Positions 53,887-63,714 of a stretch of 64,000 bases of DNA are shown piece after piece. Origin of the DNA: Candidatus Methylobacter favarea (GTDB taxonomy: Bacteria; Pseudomonadota; Gammaproteobacteria; Methylococcales; Methylomonadaceae); NCBI RefSeq assembly GCF_902806695.1, contig NZ_CADCXN010000001.1, forward strand, positions 124,001 through 188,000, in the 5' to 3' direction. The stretch's first letter is position 1, and every line of letters starts with the position of its first letter. The translations under genes were made by a program, and so were the position numbers. A model generated the notes under the pieces. The model searched no databases, was not told where the DNA came from, and saw nothing but the letters and a program-made list of their open reading frames with translations.

Positions 53887-55080
53887 CTAAAGCGATACTC
53901 CTTTTTTCCGGGAGGAAGAGCGGGTTAACAAACTGGAAACACTGCCGCGGCCTGCAACTCCGTAATTGTTTTTAAGACCGCAAATCAGTTGCGCTACGCT
54001 ATCGACACTGGCTGACAATGAAAACTGTCGCTCTACGCGTTGCCGTGCAGCTTGTCCCATGCTGTCTTTTAACTCGGGCGTGGCTAACAGGGTGATTGCA
54101 AAATGCGCAAGGGCTTCAATATCTCCAGTCTTGGCGAGAAAGCCGCTCATTGCGCTTTCAATAATCTCTGCTACGCCGCCGACATCCATAGCCACAATCG
54201 GTATGCCTGACGCCATTGCTTCAAGCACCACAAGCGGCATGCCCTCGCTGCGTGAGGAGGAGACAAGGATATCGAACTCTGGATAAATATTCTGCATATC
54301 TTCCAATATTCCCGTCATATGAATACAGTCCTCCAGGTTAGACTGGCTTATTATTTGCCTGATTTCATCCTCCATTGGGCCCTCACCCACCATCAGAAAA
54401 TGAGTATCCGGTAAAGTCTTATGTATTAACTCTGCCGCGCGAGCAAACCGGTCGGGGCCTTTTTCCACAGCCAGACGCCCAACAAATCCCACCAGCAGCG
54501 CCGTTTCCGGAATATTGTGTAGAGCACGGAATTCAGCGTTCCGTGGGCGCGGAGAAAATATTTTAGTATCGACGCCGTTAGCAATCAGGCTCAAGCGTTC
54601 AGCGGGGATTCCTATGGTCAGTGCCTGCATATAGGCAGACTGGCTGACTACAGTAAGGTGAGTGCCCGTTAATTGGCTTATTTCAACCTCAATCGAAGGT
54701 ACAAACATGCCATGCACGGTAGCCATTCCCGGCACTTGGCTGAGCTGACTGCAAAGCCCGGCTAATACATGCGCGTTAGGAAGATGGGCATGCACCACAT
54801 CAATGGCTTTGAAATTAATCAATTGCGTAGTAAATTGAATAGATTGCCATAATGGATCTTCATGAATTGGAGTAATAAATACCTCGCAACCGGCCTCTCT
54901 TAGCTGTCTGGTAAAACGGCTTTCGTAGGGACAAATACAAATCACGGTAAAATGACTGCGCGGCAATCCTGAAATCAGACGCAAAACGTACATTTCCATA
55001 CCGCCGATAATTCCGTTACCTATGATTTCAAGGACGCGAATCGGGCGTTCTGAAATAATTTCTTTCGTTGTGGCATGCAT
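53887..55080 (-). CDS. GT4-family glycosyltransferase
   Basis: A GT-B enzyme of about 397 residues from the preferred start. The N-terminal half has LEIIGNGIIGGMEMYVLRLISG, and the C-terminal half GFVGRLAVEKGPDRFARAAELI and SRSEGMPLVVLEAMASG with the conserved Glu pair. The frame begins at 55116, but GGGGAG at 55092-55087 fits the ATG at 55080 (MHATTKEI). It transfers a sugar to a growing polysaccharide. The amidohydrolase gene ends 2 bp upstream. Confidence 0.93.
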   Translation of the reverse strand: MHATTKEIISERPIRVLEIIGNGIIGGMEMYVLRLISGLPRSHFTVICICPYESRFTRQLREAGCEVFITPIHEDPLWQSIQFTTQLINFKAIDVVHAHLPNAHVLAGLCSQLSQVPGMATVHGMFVPSIEVEISQLTGTHLTVVSQSAYMQALTIGIPAERLSLIANGVDTKIFSPRPRNAEFRALHNIPETALLVGFVGRLAVEKGPDRFARAAELIHKTLPDTHFLMVGEGPMEDEIRQIISQSNLEDCIHMTGILEDMQNIYPEFDILVSSSRSEGMPLVVLEAMASGIPIVAMDVGGVAEIIESAMSGFLAKTGDIEALAHFAITLLATPELKDSMGQAARQRVERQFSLSASVDSVAQLICGLKNNYGVAGRGSVSSLLTRSSSRKKGVSL

Positions 55081-55082
55081 TT

Positions 55083-55904
55083 TCATCTCCCCTGACTGGC
55101 CTGAAGTCCGAGCCATGCGGCGGCAGTGCCGCCCATGATGCGCTCGCGATCATTTTTGCTGACGTTAAGTTGATCAAACAGTGCTTTCATTTCCGTAATT
55201 TTCTCGCTGATATGGTCGCCGCTGCAGGGTAAAAAGCGATCGCTGCCGAACTGCAATAACCCAGGCCCCAAAACAGCGAGCGCTTTTTCAAGTACCTCAA
55301 GCCGGTAGATCGGCGGCGCTCCAAAAGATAAGTCGAAGCGAAATTGACACGCATCAGGCGGTATTCCGTTTATAAGATCGATCAATCCCATGGCAATAGC
55401 CTCATCGCACCATGGCCAGCCTAGATGGGCCAGCGTTACTTTCAAACCCGGATGATCACGCACAGCTTCAAAAAACGTGGGCCGGCAAAATCGCCCTGAA
55501 CGGCCGTCTATAAAGATTCCGCTGTGAAACAGTATCGGAATATCCAGCATTCGGGCCCGCTCGTATAATCGATGAGCGCAGTCATCGTAAGGATTCCAGC
55601 CCGTGGGCACTGTCTTTAAACCCTGCAGGCCCAAATCGCTGATTGCCTGTTCAAGATCATCGGCGGCATTGGCCAAGGCCGGATTTATCACTGCCAGTCC
55701 GATAAGTCGATCCTGATGGCCGGCAATCAAAGCGGCCAGATAAGCATTAGCATCATGCAGTGATTCAGCATTGTGAATAGAATAGGGGGAGTTAAGAAAA
55801 GGCGCCAGCAATACGGCGACATCAATGCCTGCATCATCAAGACTATGCAATACATCGGCCGTTTTTTCAGAACCCGAGCAATGTAGATGAGCATCAATAA
55901 TCAT
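55083..55904 (-). CDS. Amidohydrolase-family (metal-dependent) protein
   Basis: A TIM-barrel hydrolase of about 273 residues from the preferred ATG (MIIDAHLHCSG, where the His-x-His metal pair opens the protein); the upstream ATG at 55949 adds a 15-residue basic tail without homology. Further metal residues are seen in LFHSGIF, LAHLGWPW and QFGSDRFLPC. It resembles ACMSD-like amidohydrolase 2 proteins. Its place beside a GT4 gene is unusual; the substrate is unknown. Confidence 0.85.
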   Translation of the reverse strand: MIIDAHLHCSGSEKTADVLHSLDDAGIDVAVLLAPFLNSPYSIHNAESLHDANAYLAALIAGHQDRLIGLAVINPALANAADDLEQAISDLGLQGLKTVPTGWNPYDDCAHRLYERARMLDIPILFHSGIFIDGRSGRFCRPTFFEAVRDHPGLKVTLAHLGWPWCDEAIAMGLIDLINGIPPDACQFRFDLSFGAPPIYRLEVLEKALAVLGPGLLQFGSDRFLPCSGDHISEKITEMKALFDQLNVSKNDRERIMGGTAAAWLGLQASQGR

Positions 55905-56437
55905 TGGACTACGCTTGGTAAGGATAAATCTGATAATCAGCAGACGCAAAGCGCTTCTTCAGGCGTCTTATAGCCATGATCCCGCCTGATAACTGCCGAT
56001 CCTGATTATTTTATTGACGCAGCTGCCGAGTATTCGCCCTCCAATTAGCTCGCCTGTAAAATTAATTATTGCGTACTCCATTGCCCTGCCAAAGCTTGAC
56101 TTTCAATTTTCCCATTTAGCAAACAATCTTTCCAAATTGCTGCCGTGACTCTATATTCTTAAATAGCTACAGGTAATAAAAATAAAACAAATAGAAAAGC
56201 AGGTCAGTACGGTAGCGCACATAAAAAGAACTGATTATCTTCTGTCAGCGACTTTAAAATAGCCACAGCTGTCCTGCTCAAAGACAGGCCCTAATAAAGA
56301 AGGCTACAAGAACATTTATTTGCCGAAACCGGTTTCCATGCAGCTGTGCATTATATAAAGCAGGAGCGAAAAGACTACCAGGCCGGTCCTGGCCTGAGGC
56401 TTCGATCTTTGCAGACCGGCAGTTTAATTCGATGCAT
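55905..56437. other. Intergenic stretch, ~530 bp, no gene seen
   Basis: AT-rich and without tRNA-like folding or a conserved frame. A 70-codon minus-strand frame at 56278-56490 runs into queC, lacks a ribosome site and is judged spurious. Confidence 0.5.
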
Positions 56438-57121
56438 TTACCCCGAACCCATTTGATATCGTGTAGGATCAGGAATTCCAGCGTGCGCAAAACCGCTTTT
56501 TCTTAGCCGGCAGGCGTCACAGCCGCCACAGGCTCTGCCCTTTTCATCGGCCGCATAGCAGGAAACGGTGCGTTTATACTCCACACCTAATTCAACGCCC
56601 CGCTTGATGATTTCCGCCTTGCTTAAAGCAATCAATGGCGTGTGTATAAGGAAGCGCTCACCTTCTACACCCGCTTTAGTGGCAAGATTCGCTAATTGCT
56701 GAAACGCTCTGATAAATTCCGGTCTGCAGTCCGGATATCCGGAATAATCAACGGCGTTCACGCCAATAAAAATGTCGCGCAGATTTAGAACTTCCGCCCA
56801 CCCCAAGGCACAGGCCAGGAAGATCGTGTTTCTTGCCGGCACATAAGTTACCGGTATGCCTTCTTGAGGTGTTTCAGGCACTGCAATGTGCGTATCGGTC
56901 AAAGCAGAACCGCCAATCGAGCCCAGACCGAGCTTGATAATTTTATGATCTTCGACCTGATAATCTGAAGCTATTTGTGTTGCCGCGATAAGCTCGGCAT
57001 TATGTCTCTGGCCGTAATCAAAGCTTAATGCATAACAGAGAAATCCCTGCTTTTTGGCTATAGCAAGTACAGTGATTGAATCTAGGCCGCCTGACAAAAG
57101 GACGATGGCTTTTTTTTGCAT
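56438..57121 (-). CDS. queC: 7-cyano-7-deazaguanine synthase
   Basis: A 227-residue enzyme with the ATP-PP loop [16 protein letters not shown], the substrate region [19 protein letters not shown] and the zinc site with Cys residues in [20 protein letters not shown]. It turns CDG into preQ0 for queuosine. It follows queE by 6 bp. Confidence 0.96.
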   Translation of the reverse strand: MQKKAIVLLSGGLDSITVLAIAKKQGFLCYALSFDYGQRHNAELIAATQIASDYQVEDHKIIKLGLGSIGGSALTDTHIAVPETPQEGIPVTYVPARNTIFLACALGWAEVLNLRDIFIGVNAVDYSGYPDCRPEFIRAFQQLANLATKAGVEGERFLIHTPLIALSKAEIIKRGVELGVEYKRTVSCYAADEKGRACGGCDACRLRKSGFAHAGIPDPTRYQMGSG

Positions 57122-57127
57122 GCTGTT

Positions 57128-57769
57128 TTACTTACCTTGAGCATTATCCCAAAGTATTTTGTGCAGTTGAATCTGGAAACGGACAGGTAATCTGTCGTGA
57201 AGAATTTTGTCTGCAAGCTGTGCGGGATCCTGCTGCCCCATCACAGGAGAAAACAGTACCTGGCAACGGCTCGGTAGATCGTATTCGGTCAAAGCGGTTT
57301 TTGACCATTCATAATCTTCATCATTGCCTATGACGAACTTAACCTGATCCGCCGGGACAAGATACTCTATGTTTTTATAGAGATTTTTGCTGGATTCACC
57401 TGAACTTGGGGTTTTAATATCCATCACTTTGACGACGCGCGAATCAACAGGAGACACATCGATTGCGCCGCTGGTTTCAAGTGCAACAAAATAGCCTTTA
57501 TCGAGCAACTTTATCATTAACTCAAGGCAACACCGCTGCGCCAGAGGCTCGCCGCCGGTTACGGTAATATACCGGGTGCTGTATTGTTCAACCTCGGCGA
57601 TGATTTCATCGATTTCCATTTTTTTACCGCCGCTAAAAGCATAGGCTGTATCACAATAAACGCATCGTAATGGACAACCGGTAAGGCGTATAAATGCCGT
57701 GGGCAGGCCGACAGTATTGGACTCACCCTGCAAGGAGTAAAAGATTTCTGTTATGCGCAGCAAACTCAC
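57128..57769 (-). CDS. queE: 7-carboxy-7-deazaguanine synthase
   Basis: A 213-residue radical SAM enzyme. The [4Fe-4S] motif is CPLRCVYC with a CX3CX2C spacing, and the GGE motif is TVTGGEPLAQ. It makes CDG from carboxytetrahydropterin. It is 2 bp after cpoB. Confidence 0.96.
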   Translation of the reverse strand: MSLLRITEIFYSLQGESNTVGLPTAFIRLTGCPLRCVYCDTAYAFSGGKKMEIDEIIAEVEQYSTRYITVTGGEPLAQRCCLELMIKLLDKGYFVALETSGAIDVSPVDSRVVKVMDIKTPSSGESSKNLYKNIEYLVPADQVKFVIGNDEDYEWSKTALTEYDLPSRCQVLFSPVMGQQDPAQLADKILHDRLPVRFQIQLHKILWDNAQGK

Positions 57770-57771
57770 GC

Positions 57772-58638
57772 TCAGGGTTTAAGATCATCGATTAAAAGTA
57801 ATTTTCTTGATGCCAGATGCGCTGCCGATGAGCCGGGAAATTCCACCGTAACGCGAGTCAAGTATTCTTTGGCTCTTGCCCAGTTTTTTAAGTCATACTC
57901 AATATATCCCAGTTTTAATAATGCATCCGGTACTTTTGCGCTGCCGGGATAATTTTCAACGACTTTTGTGAAGGCGCTGCGCGCAGAATCAATATTCTGA
58001 TTTACTCTATACGCTTCGCCCAACCAGTATTGAGCGTTATTTGCATACTGACCAGCCGGATATTTAACCAACAGAGCATTGAACTCTGTTATAGACTGAT
58101 TGGTATGCCCATTTCTCAGCGCATCATAAGCCTGTTGATATGCCTGCTTTTCACTCTCGGTAGCTTGCGCAGCCTCCGGTTCCGCTGGCGGTGCTGCCTG
58201 CTTATTCGCCGGAGCGGGCGCCGGAACCGCAACAGGGACGGGAACTGTTACCTGCTTTTTGATTTCTTTGGCCTCGGTCTCTGCCGGCTGTACTTGCTCT
58301 TGCGGAGCTCCGGCCACGGGCTGATCAGTACCGTTTTTGCTTTCTATAACTTGAAGCCGCTCATCAAAATCAGAGTACATGGTATTTTGGCGCTTTTTTA
58401 ATTCGCTAATCTGGTAGGCCTGCTCTTCCACCTTACCGGTAAGCTGCTGCATTTCAGCCTGCAATTGCTCCAGGCGGCCCATGATTTCATATAGCGTATT
58501 GGCCGATGGCGCAGGCGATCTGGCCGGCCTGGCGGTGCCGGCAGGATATACTGAAGTGTCAACCACGGGCGGTAACGGCAAGGGCTCTGCACAGGCCGTG
58601 CTGCAGGCGCATAACACCATGAAAAAGCGCGCTTTCAT
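57772..58638 (-). CDS. cpoB: Tol-Pal accessory TPR protein CpoB
   Basis: A 288-residue periplasmic protein: signal peptide (cleaved near TACAEP), a coiled coil (~45-95), an Ala/Pro/Glu-rich linker (~105-160), and C-terminal TPRs (YQQAYDALRNGHTNQSI, AQYWLGEAYRVN, LLKLGYIEYDLKNW). It links peptidoglycan synthesis to Tol-driven constriction in E. coli. It is placed directly after pal, as is usual. Confidence 0.94.
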   Translation of the reverse strand: MKARFFMVLCACSTACAEPLPLPPVVDTSVYPAGTARPARSPAPSANTLYEIMGRLEQLQAEMQQLTGKVEEQAYQISELKKRQNTMYSDFDERLQVIESKNGTDQPVAGAPQEQVQPAETEAKEIKKQVTVPVPVAVPAPAPANKQAAPPAEPEAAQATESEKQAYQQAYDALRNGHTNQSITEFNALLVKYPAGQYANNAQYWLGEAYRVNQNIDSARSAFTKVVENYPGSAKVPDALLKLGYIEYDLKNWARAKEYLTRVTVEFPGSSAAHLASRKLLLIDDLKP

Positions 58639-59220
58639 TTATTTATATACCATTTCAACGCGGCGATTCAGTTCCCATGAGGATTCATCGTGCCCAAACG
58701 ACGCAGGCTTTTCTTCGCCATAACTAACAATTTCCAGCTGACCGTCGGAAACGCCTTGAACTTTCATCATACTGGCCACTGATTTGGCCCGTTGCTCGCC
58801 CAATGCAATATTGTATTCGCGAGAACCCCGCTCATCGCCATGGCCTTCAAGCACCATGCGATAGCCCGGGTTGGCAGCGAGGTATTGGGAGTGAGCAGTA
58901 ATGACCGGAACAAAATCCTGCTGAACCTGACTGCTATCCAGCATGAAGTAAATGGTCTGTTTTGACAGCGGATTATTTGGATCACTGAATTCCTGACCCG
59001 TGCCTGCTCCACTGCGTCCTGAACCATTCATTTCCGAACCGGATAAGCCTGAACCATCATTTACTCCACCGGTCGAGGCATCATTGATGCCGCCTTGAGC
59101 ATTCTGGGTTCCATCCGTGAGACTTGCATCCTTTTCCTCTGTTTCGCTGCAAGCCGTCAAGAGTGTTAGACTTATGGCCAAAGCCCATACTGTTTTATTC
59201 AATTTCATCTTTAATCCCAA
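58639..59220 (-). CDS. pal: Peptidoglycan-associated lipoprotein
   Basis: A 193-residue lipoprotein with lipobox LLTAC, a Gly/Ser/Asn-rich linker of ~50 residues and an OmpA-like domain (LEGHGDERGSREYNIALGEQ, RAKSVASMM). It binds diaminopimelate of peptidoglycan and TolB. The linker is longer and richer in Gly/Ser than that of E. coli Pal. Confidence 0.96.
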   Translation of the reverse strand: MGLKMKLNKTVWALAISLTLLTACSETEEKDASLTDGTQNAQGGINDASTGGVNDGSGLSGSEMNGSGRSGAGTGQEFSDPNNPLSKQTIYFMLDSSQVQQDFVPVITAHSQYLAANPGYRMVLEGHGDERGSREYNIALGEQRAKSVASMMKVQGVSDGQLEIVSYGEEKPASFGHDESSWELNRRVEMVYK

Positions 59221-59263
59221 AAATAGTTAAACATTTATAAAAATACGTTTACTGCCCACAGCA

Positions 59264-60547
59264 TCAGGGTGACCATGCCGGCTCGCGAACTTCACGGCTA
59301 TCAAAAACTAATTTCTGCTGCATTTTACCATCGATTGATACGGCCGATAAGAAGCCCGTGTTACCTTTTTGTGAGGCGTATAAAATCATACTGCCATTCG
59401 GTGCAAAACTTGGGGACTCATCTGAAGGGCCTGCCGTCAATGCATTAATTGACCGGGTCGCTATATCCATAACGGCGATACGGTAATCACCGCCGTTGCC
59501 GTGCACCATCGCTATGTTTTTACCGTCCGGCGAAAAACTGGCGCGGGCATTATAATCTCCGCTAAAAGTGAGCCTTTTCTCAAGGCCGCCCTGACTGGGC
59601 ATGCTATATAATTGCGGCTTGCCGCCCCGGTCCGAGGTGAAAACAATAGCGCTGCCGTCAGGTGACCAGGCGGGTTCGGTATCAATTGCATAACTTTTGG
59701 TGAGCTTGACTAATGAACGCGTAATCAGATTCAACACATAAATATCGGGGCTTCCGTCTTTAGACAAGGTTAAAGCCAGCTTTGCGCCATCGGGCGACCA
59801 CGCAGGCGCACCATTAATACCGGGGAAATCTGCAACTTTTACTCTTTCGCCTGTGGCCAGGGTCTGGACGTAAATCGCCGGTGATTTTCTCTCAAAGGAG
59901 ACATAAGCCATTTTTCTGCCATCAGGCGACCAGGCCGGCGACATCAAGGGTTCAACTGATGTCGCTATGGTTTGCGGGTTAAACCCGTCTGCATCTGCAA
60001 CCTGCAGTTTATGGGTGCTCCGTTTGCCTTGCCCAGTACTGGTGATATAGGCAATCCGGCCGCTGAAAACGCCTTTGGTGCCGGTCAGTTTTTCAAAAAT
60101 AAGATCGCTGATATGGTGAGCCGTACGGCGAAGCTCGGCAGGCGATGAGGTCATCCTGTAGCCCATTAGCTGCTCGCCTTTATAAACATCAAACAACTGA
60201 AACTGAATATTATATTGCCCGCGGTCTTCACTTACCTGGCCGATAACCAGATAATTCTGCCCTACGGCCTGCCAGTCTTTAAAGTTAACGGCCTGGGCAC
60301 TGCCGGGTTTAGCCGGCATGCTCTGTTCATCCAGCGTTCTAAAATAACCGCTCCGTCCCAGGTCGGAATTAACAATGGCGCTAATAGCAACCGGAGCGCC
60401 TGCAGGACTCTGCAAGGCAAACGGTACTATGGCGATCGGCACTGCGCTTTCAATGCCTTCCGTGATTTCAATCGTCATTTCTGCATGACTTAGGGATGTA
60501 TTAAAAGCAAGCAAACCCATTAATAACATTTTTCTAAAAAAACTCAC
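59264..60547 (-). CDS. tolB: Tol-Pal periplasmic protein TolB
   Basis: A 427-residue protein with a signal peptide (cleaved near SLSHAEM), an N-terminal D1 domain ([11 protein letters not shown]) and a six-bladed WD40-like propeller with repeats such as [19 protein letters not shown]. It couples TolA to Pal. It lies 43 bp before pal and 115 bp after tolA. Confidence 0.96.
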   Translation of the reverse strand: MSFFRKMLLMGLLAFNTSLSHAEMTIEITEGIESAVPIAIVPFALQSPAGAPVAISAIVNSDLGRSGYFRTLDEQSMPAKPGSAQAVNFKDWQAVGQNYLVIGQVSEDRGQYNIQFQLFDVYKGEQLMGYRMTSSPAELRRTAHHISDLIFEKLTGTKGVFSGRIAYITSTGQGKRSTHKLQVADADGFNPQTIATSVEPLMSPAWSPDGRKMAYVSFERKSPAIYVQTLATGERVKVADFPGINGAPAWSPDGAKLALTLSKDGSPDIYVLNLITRSLVKLTKSYAIDTEPAWSPDGSAIVFTSDRGGKPQLYSMPSQGGLEKRLTFSGDYNARASFSPDGKNIAMVHGNGGDYRIAVMDIATRSINALTAGPSDESPSFAPNGSMILYASQKGNTGFLSAVSIDGKMQQKLVFDSREVREPAWSP

Positions 60548-60662
60548 ATTCGTACCTCTGCAACATATTCAAAAACTGGCTGATACTCGATACCCGGATT
60601 TCTTGCAAAAAATCGGCATCCGGCTTAACTTCTGATAAAAGCTATAAAGGCATCCTTATTAT

Positions 60663-62048
60663 TTATTTCGGCTCAAACACAAACTGAAAGGATCTGAATT
60701 CTTTTGCAAACAGATTTTTATCTTTAGGCACTGGCAGCGGCGACGCTTTATTTACAGCATTTTCCGCCGATCGGTCAAAAATATCATCCCCGCTGCTGGA
60801 AATGACCGAGGCATCGATTACTGTCCCATCCGACATAAGCCGGACCCTGATTGTGCATTTCAAGCCTGTCTTGTCAGTGGGACGAATCCAGCTGCGGTTT
60901 ACTTTTTGCTTGATGTCTTTCTTTGCTTTTTCTGCTTCGGCCTGTGCCGCCGCTGCTTTTGCGTTGGCAATTTCTGCTTGTTTAGCTTTGGCCGCGGCTT
61001 CATCGGCTTGTGCTTTTACTCGTGCCGCTTCGGCGCCGGCCTTGACTTTTGCCGCTTTCTCAGCCTCGGCTTTGGACTTGGCCGCTGCTTCGGCTTCCGC
61101 TTTTGACTTGGCTATTTCGGCTTGCTTGGCCTTGGCTTCCGCTTCGGCTTTTTTCCTCGCTTCGGCCTTCTCTGCCTCGGCTTTCTTTTTCGCTGCTTCA
61201 GCTTTAACTTTTGCTGCCTTCTCGGCCTCGGCTTTGGCTTTCTCAGCTTCCCGCTGCTTTGCTTCAGCTTGAGCTTTTTCTACTTGTTTTGCTTTTGCAG
61301 AGGCTTCGACTTTTTTCCGGGCTTCTGCCTTTTCAGCTTCAGCTTTTATTTTAGCGTCCTCAGCCGCTTCAACCTTAGCCTTGGTTTTTTCTATTTCTGC
61401 TTGTTTAGCTTTGGCTGCGGCTTCATCGGCTTGTGCTTTTACTCGTGCCGCTTCGGCGCCGGCCTTGACTTTTGCCGCTTTCTCAGCCTCGGCTTTGGAC
61501 TTGGCCGCTGCTTCGGCTTCCGCTTTTGACTTGGCTATTTCGGCTTGCCTGGCCTTGGCTGCTGCCTCCGCTTTCGCAGCCTCAGCCTTCTTTTTTTCGG
61601 CCTCCGCCGCTTCGTCCTGCTTGGCTTTGGCTATTTCAGCTTGCTTGGCCTTGGCTTCCGCTTCGGCTTTTTTCCTCGCTTCGGCCTTCTCTGCCTCGGC
61701 TTTGGCTTTCTGAGCTTCTATCCGCTTTGCTTCGGCTTGGGCTTTTTCTGCTTCAGCCTGATGTAGTGCTTGTTCAGCTTTAAGATCGGCTTCTGCTTGT
61801 TGTTTACGTTGTTCTTCAGCCAAACGCTGATCCGGTCTTGCCGGTTCCGGCTTTACTGCTTCGGGTTCAGGTTCAGCCTGCTTCCCGGTTTCATCGACGA
61901 TAGTCGCATTAATAATTTCCTGAGCAGATTTTGACTCTTCTTCCGTATACTTGAACAGGGATCCTAGCGCGAACAACGCTAAAATCGTAATATGCAAAGC
62001 CAGGGCCAGAATAAACGGCCATGAAAATCGCTTTTTTTGACTATCCAT
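60663..62048 (-). CDS. tolA: Tol-Pal membrane protein TolA with expanded repeat domain
   Basis: A 461-residue protein: one membrane helix near residues 12-30 (FILALALHITILALFALG), a very long Ala/Lys/Glu helical domain (~60-370) and a C-terminal TolA domain (KCTIRVRLMSDGTVIDASVI). The central domain includes long direct DNA repeats, listed separately. It spans the periplasm, powered by TolQR, to contact TolB and Pal. Confidence 0.95.
   Translation of the reverse strand: MDSQKKRFSWPFILALALHITILALFALGSLFKYTEEESKSAQEIINATIVDETGKQAEPEPEAVKPEPARPDQRLAEEQRKQQAEADLKAEQALHQAEAEKAQAEAKRIEAQKAKAEAEKAEARKKAEAEAKAKQAEIAKAKQDEAAEAEKKKAEAAKAEAAAKARQAEIAKSKAEAEAAAKSKAEAEKAAKVKAGAEAARVKAQADEAAAKAKQAEIEKTKAKVEAAEDAKIKAEAEKAEARKKVEASAKAKQVEKAQAEAKQREAEKAKAEAEKAAKVKAEAAKKKAEAEKAEARKKAEAEAKAKQAEIAKSKAEAEAAAKSKAEAEKAAKVKAGAEAARVKAQADEAAAKAKQAEIANAKAAAAQAEAEKAKKDIKQKVNRSWIRPTDKTGLKCTIRVRLMSDGTVIDASVISSSGDDIFDRSAENAVNKASPLPVPKDKNLFAKEFRSFQFVFEPK
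60971..61137. repeat. Direct repeat copy A inside tolA
   Basis: A 167-bp segment repeated at 61394-61560 with two mismatches, offset 423 bp (141 codons). It codes part of the Ala/Lys helix. Confidence 0.9.
61394..61560. repeat. Direct repeat copy B inside tolA
   Basis: Partner of the copy at 60971-61137. A second overlapping pair, 61108-61186 and 61627-61705 (offset 519 bp, 173 codons), differs at about one site. Both offsets keep frame. Confidence 0.85.
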
Positions 62049-62053
62049 CTGAA

Positions 62054-62479
62054 TTATTGGTCGCCGGACCGGGTGATTAATCCTATGCTGGGCACGCCGG
62101 CGTTTTTCAGTCCCGCCATCACGGTAACTACGGTGCCATATTCGATGCCCTTGTCTGCTTCAATCAGAACCTGTGTTTCCGGTTTATTGGCCAATACAGC
62201 CGCCACTCGATCATCGATCTCTTCAGGCTGTATTTGCTGCTGATCCTGATCGCCAACAATAATATAATATTGGCCTTCCTTCTTGATTGAAACCACCACG
62301 GGAGGCTCGTCTTTCTGTTCCACCGTTGCCGATTCAGCTTGCGGCAAATCCACTTTCACGCCGGTTTGCAGCAATGGCGTAGTAATCATGAATATAATCA
62401 ATAATACCAGGGTGACATCAATGTAGGGTACTACATTGATGTCACCCATGGGTTTTCTGCGCCGGTTTTTCCTGATCAT
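62054..62479 (-). CDS. tolR: Tol-Pal proton-channel subunit TolR
   Basis: A 141-residue ExbD/TolR protein with a single helix (PYIDVTLVLLIIFMITTPLL) bearing the critical Asp, then a periplasmic domain. It forms the proton channel with TolQ. It overlaps tolQ by 4 bp. Confidence 0.96.
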   Translation of the reverse strand: MIRKNRRRKPMGDINVVPYIDVTLVLLIIFMITTPLLQTGVKVDLPQAESATVEQKDEPPVVVSIKKEGQYYIIVGDQDQQQIQPEEIDDRVAAVLANKPETQVLIEADKGIEYGTVVTVMAGLKNAGVPSIGLITRSGDQ

Positions 62480-63153
62480 TTGCTGTGCGCCTGCCTTTGC
62501 AACAATACCACAAACTCTTCTACGAACAATTCATAGCGGCCGGTCAGCCTGTCCAGACGGGTAGAGAACCTGTTATAGGAGACCACTGCCGGTATTGCCG
62601 CAAACAAGCCAATAGCTGTTGCAATCAGGGCTTCTGCAATACCGGGCGCCACTTGCGCCAGCGTAGCCTGTTTAACGTTGCCCAGAGAAATGAAGGAATT
62701 CATAATCCCCCAAACCGTACCGAACAATCCGACATAGGGACTGGTTGAACCGACCGTGGCAAGAAAGGCCAAATGCTCATCCAGGCGTTCCAGTTCGCGC
62801 GATAACTCAATGCGCATAACGCGCTGCGCACTTTCCACCTGCACGCCAGGTTCAACATTGCCCGCTTGCCGCATCCTTGAAAATTCCTTGTAGCCGGCAA
62901 GAAATATTTTTTCTATTCCTTCCGGCTCAAAATCCTTGGTAGTGAGCTTTCTGTACAGATCAGCCAATGCCGCACCGGACCAAAACTGTTCTTCAAATTC
63001 GTCAGTAATTTCGATCGCGCGGTTAAGTTCCTTGCGTTTGGAAAAAATGAACGTCCATGATGCCACCGAAGTTGTCAACAGCAACAGCATGACGAATTGA
63101 ACCACAAAACTCGCTTCTTTTATTAAGTGGAAAATCGATAAATCAGTATTCAT
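62476..63153 (-). CDS. tolQ: Tol-Pal proton-channel subunit TolQ
   Basis: A 225-residue MotA/TolQ/ExbB protein with three membrane helices (near 18-40, 130-155 and 168-195). GLFGTVWGIMNSFISLG and IAEALIATAIGLFAAIPAVV are the conserved TM2-TM3 segments. It overlaps ybgC by 11 bp. Confidence 0.96.
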   Translation of the reverse strand: MNTDLSIFHLIKEASFVVQFVMLLLLTTSVASWTFIFSKRKELNRAIEITDEFEEQFWSGAALADLYRKLTTKDFEPEGIEKIFLAGYKEFSRMRQAGNVEPGVQVESAQRVMRIELSRELERLDEHLAFLATVGSTSPYVGLFGTVWGIMNSFISLGNVKQATLAQVAPGIAEALIATAIGLFAAIPAVVSYNRFSTRLDRLTGRYELFVEEFVVLLQRQAHSK

Positions 63154-63553
63154 TTGTTAACAACTCTAGTAAATTCTCAGGGATTGCTTTAGGACGCATG
63201 GTTTGCGCATCCAGACAGGCAATTCGATTTACACTCTTACATAAAACATCGTCACCTCGGGTAATGAGTTGCTCAAAAACAAGACTGACTTTTTTAGCTA
63301 CAGTCACTTCCGCGCTGGCCTGTAGCAGATCATTGAAGCGGGCAGGGTTCAAATAATCAACCTGCACAGAGCGCACGACAAAAATAATGCCTTCCGCAGC
63401 AGCCAGCTCATCCTGTTCAAAACCGAGTGACCTGAGCATTTCTGTTCTGGCCCGTTCGAAAAACTTGAGATAGTTGGCGTAAAACACCACACCGCCCGCA
63501 TCAGTGTCTTCGTAATAAACACGGATCGGCCAGATAAATTTTTTAATTTTCAA
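63143..63553 (-). CDS. ybgC: Acyl-CoA thioesterase YbgC
   Basis: A 136-residue hot-dog thioesterase. The active-site motif is YYEDTDAGGVVFYANYLKFF with the catalytic Asp. It is the conserved first gene of the Tol-Pal operon and may act in phospholipid metabolism at the division site. Confidence 0.95.
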   Translation of the reverse strand: MKIKKFIWPIRVYYEDTDAGGVVFYANYLKFFERARTEMLRSLGFEQDELAAAEGIIFVVRSVQVDYLNPARFNDLLQASAEVTVAKKVSLVFEQLITRGDDVLCKSVNRIACLDAQTMRPKAIPENLLELLTNEY

Positions 63554-63714
63554 TTAAAAGTAGCAGGTTAATCGTGCAGCTGCAAATATCGGCTCAGGCA
63601 ACGCCAACCCAGCCTAAAGAATTATTCGCTACGCAAAAGGGTTATAAATGGCTACAAATGAATATAAATTTTGTTTTTCTTCATGAAATTTTTTTGGCTA
63701 TTGAATAACATGAG

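Noticed and set aside
56278-56490. 70-codon minus-strand frame
   Set aside because: It overlaps the end of queC, lacks a ribosome site and shows no family feature.
60971-61705. CRISPR-like repeats
   Set aside because: The repeats are protein-coding direct duplications in tolA with no spacer pattern and no cas genes nearby.
60802-61783. Several long plus-strand frames across tolA
   Set aside because: They are antisense shadows caused by the repetitive Ala/Lys/Glu codons of tolA.
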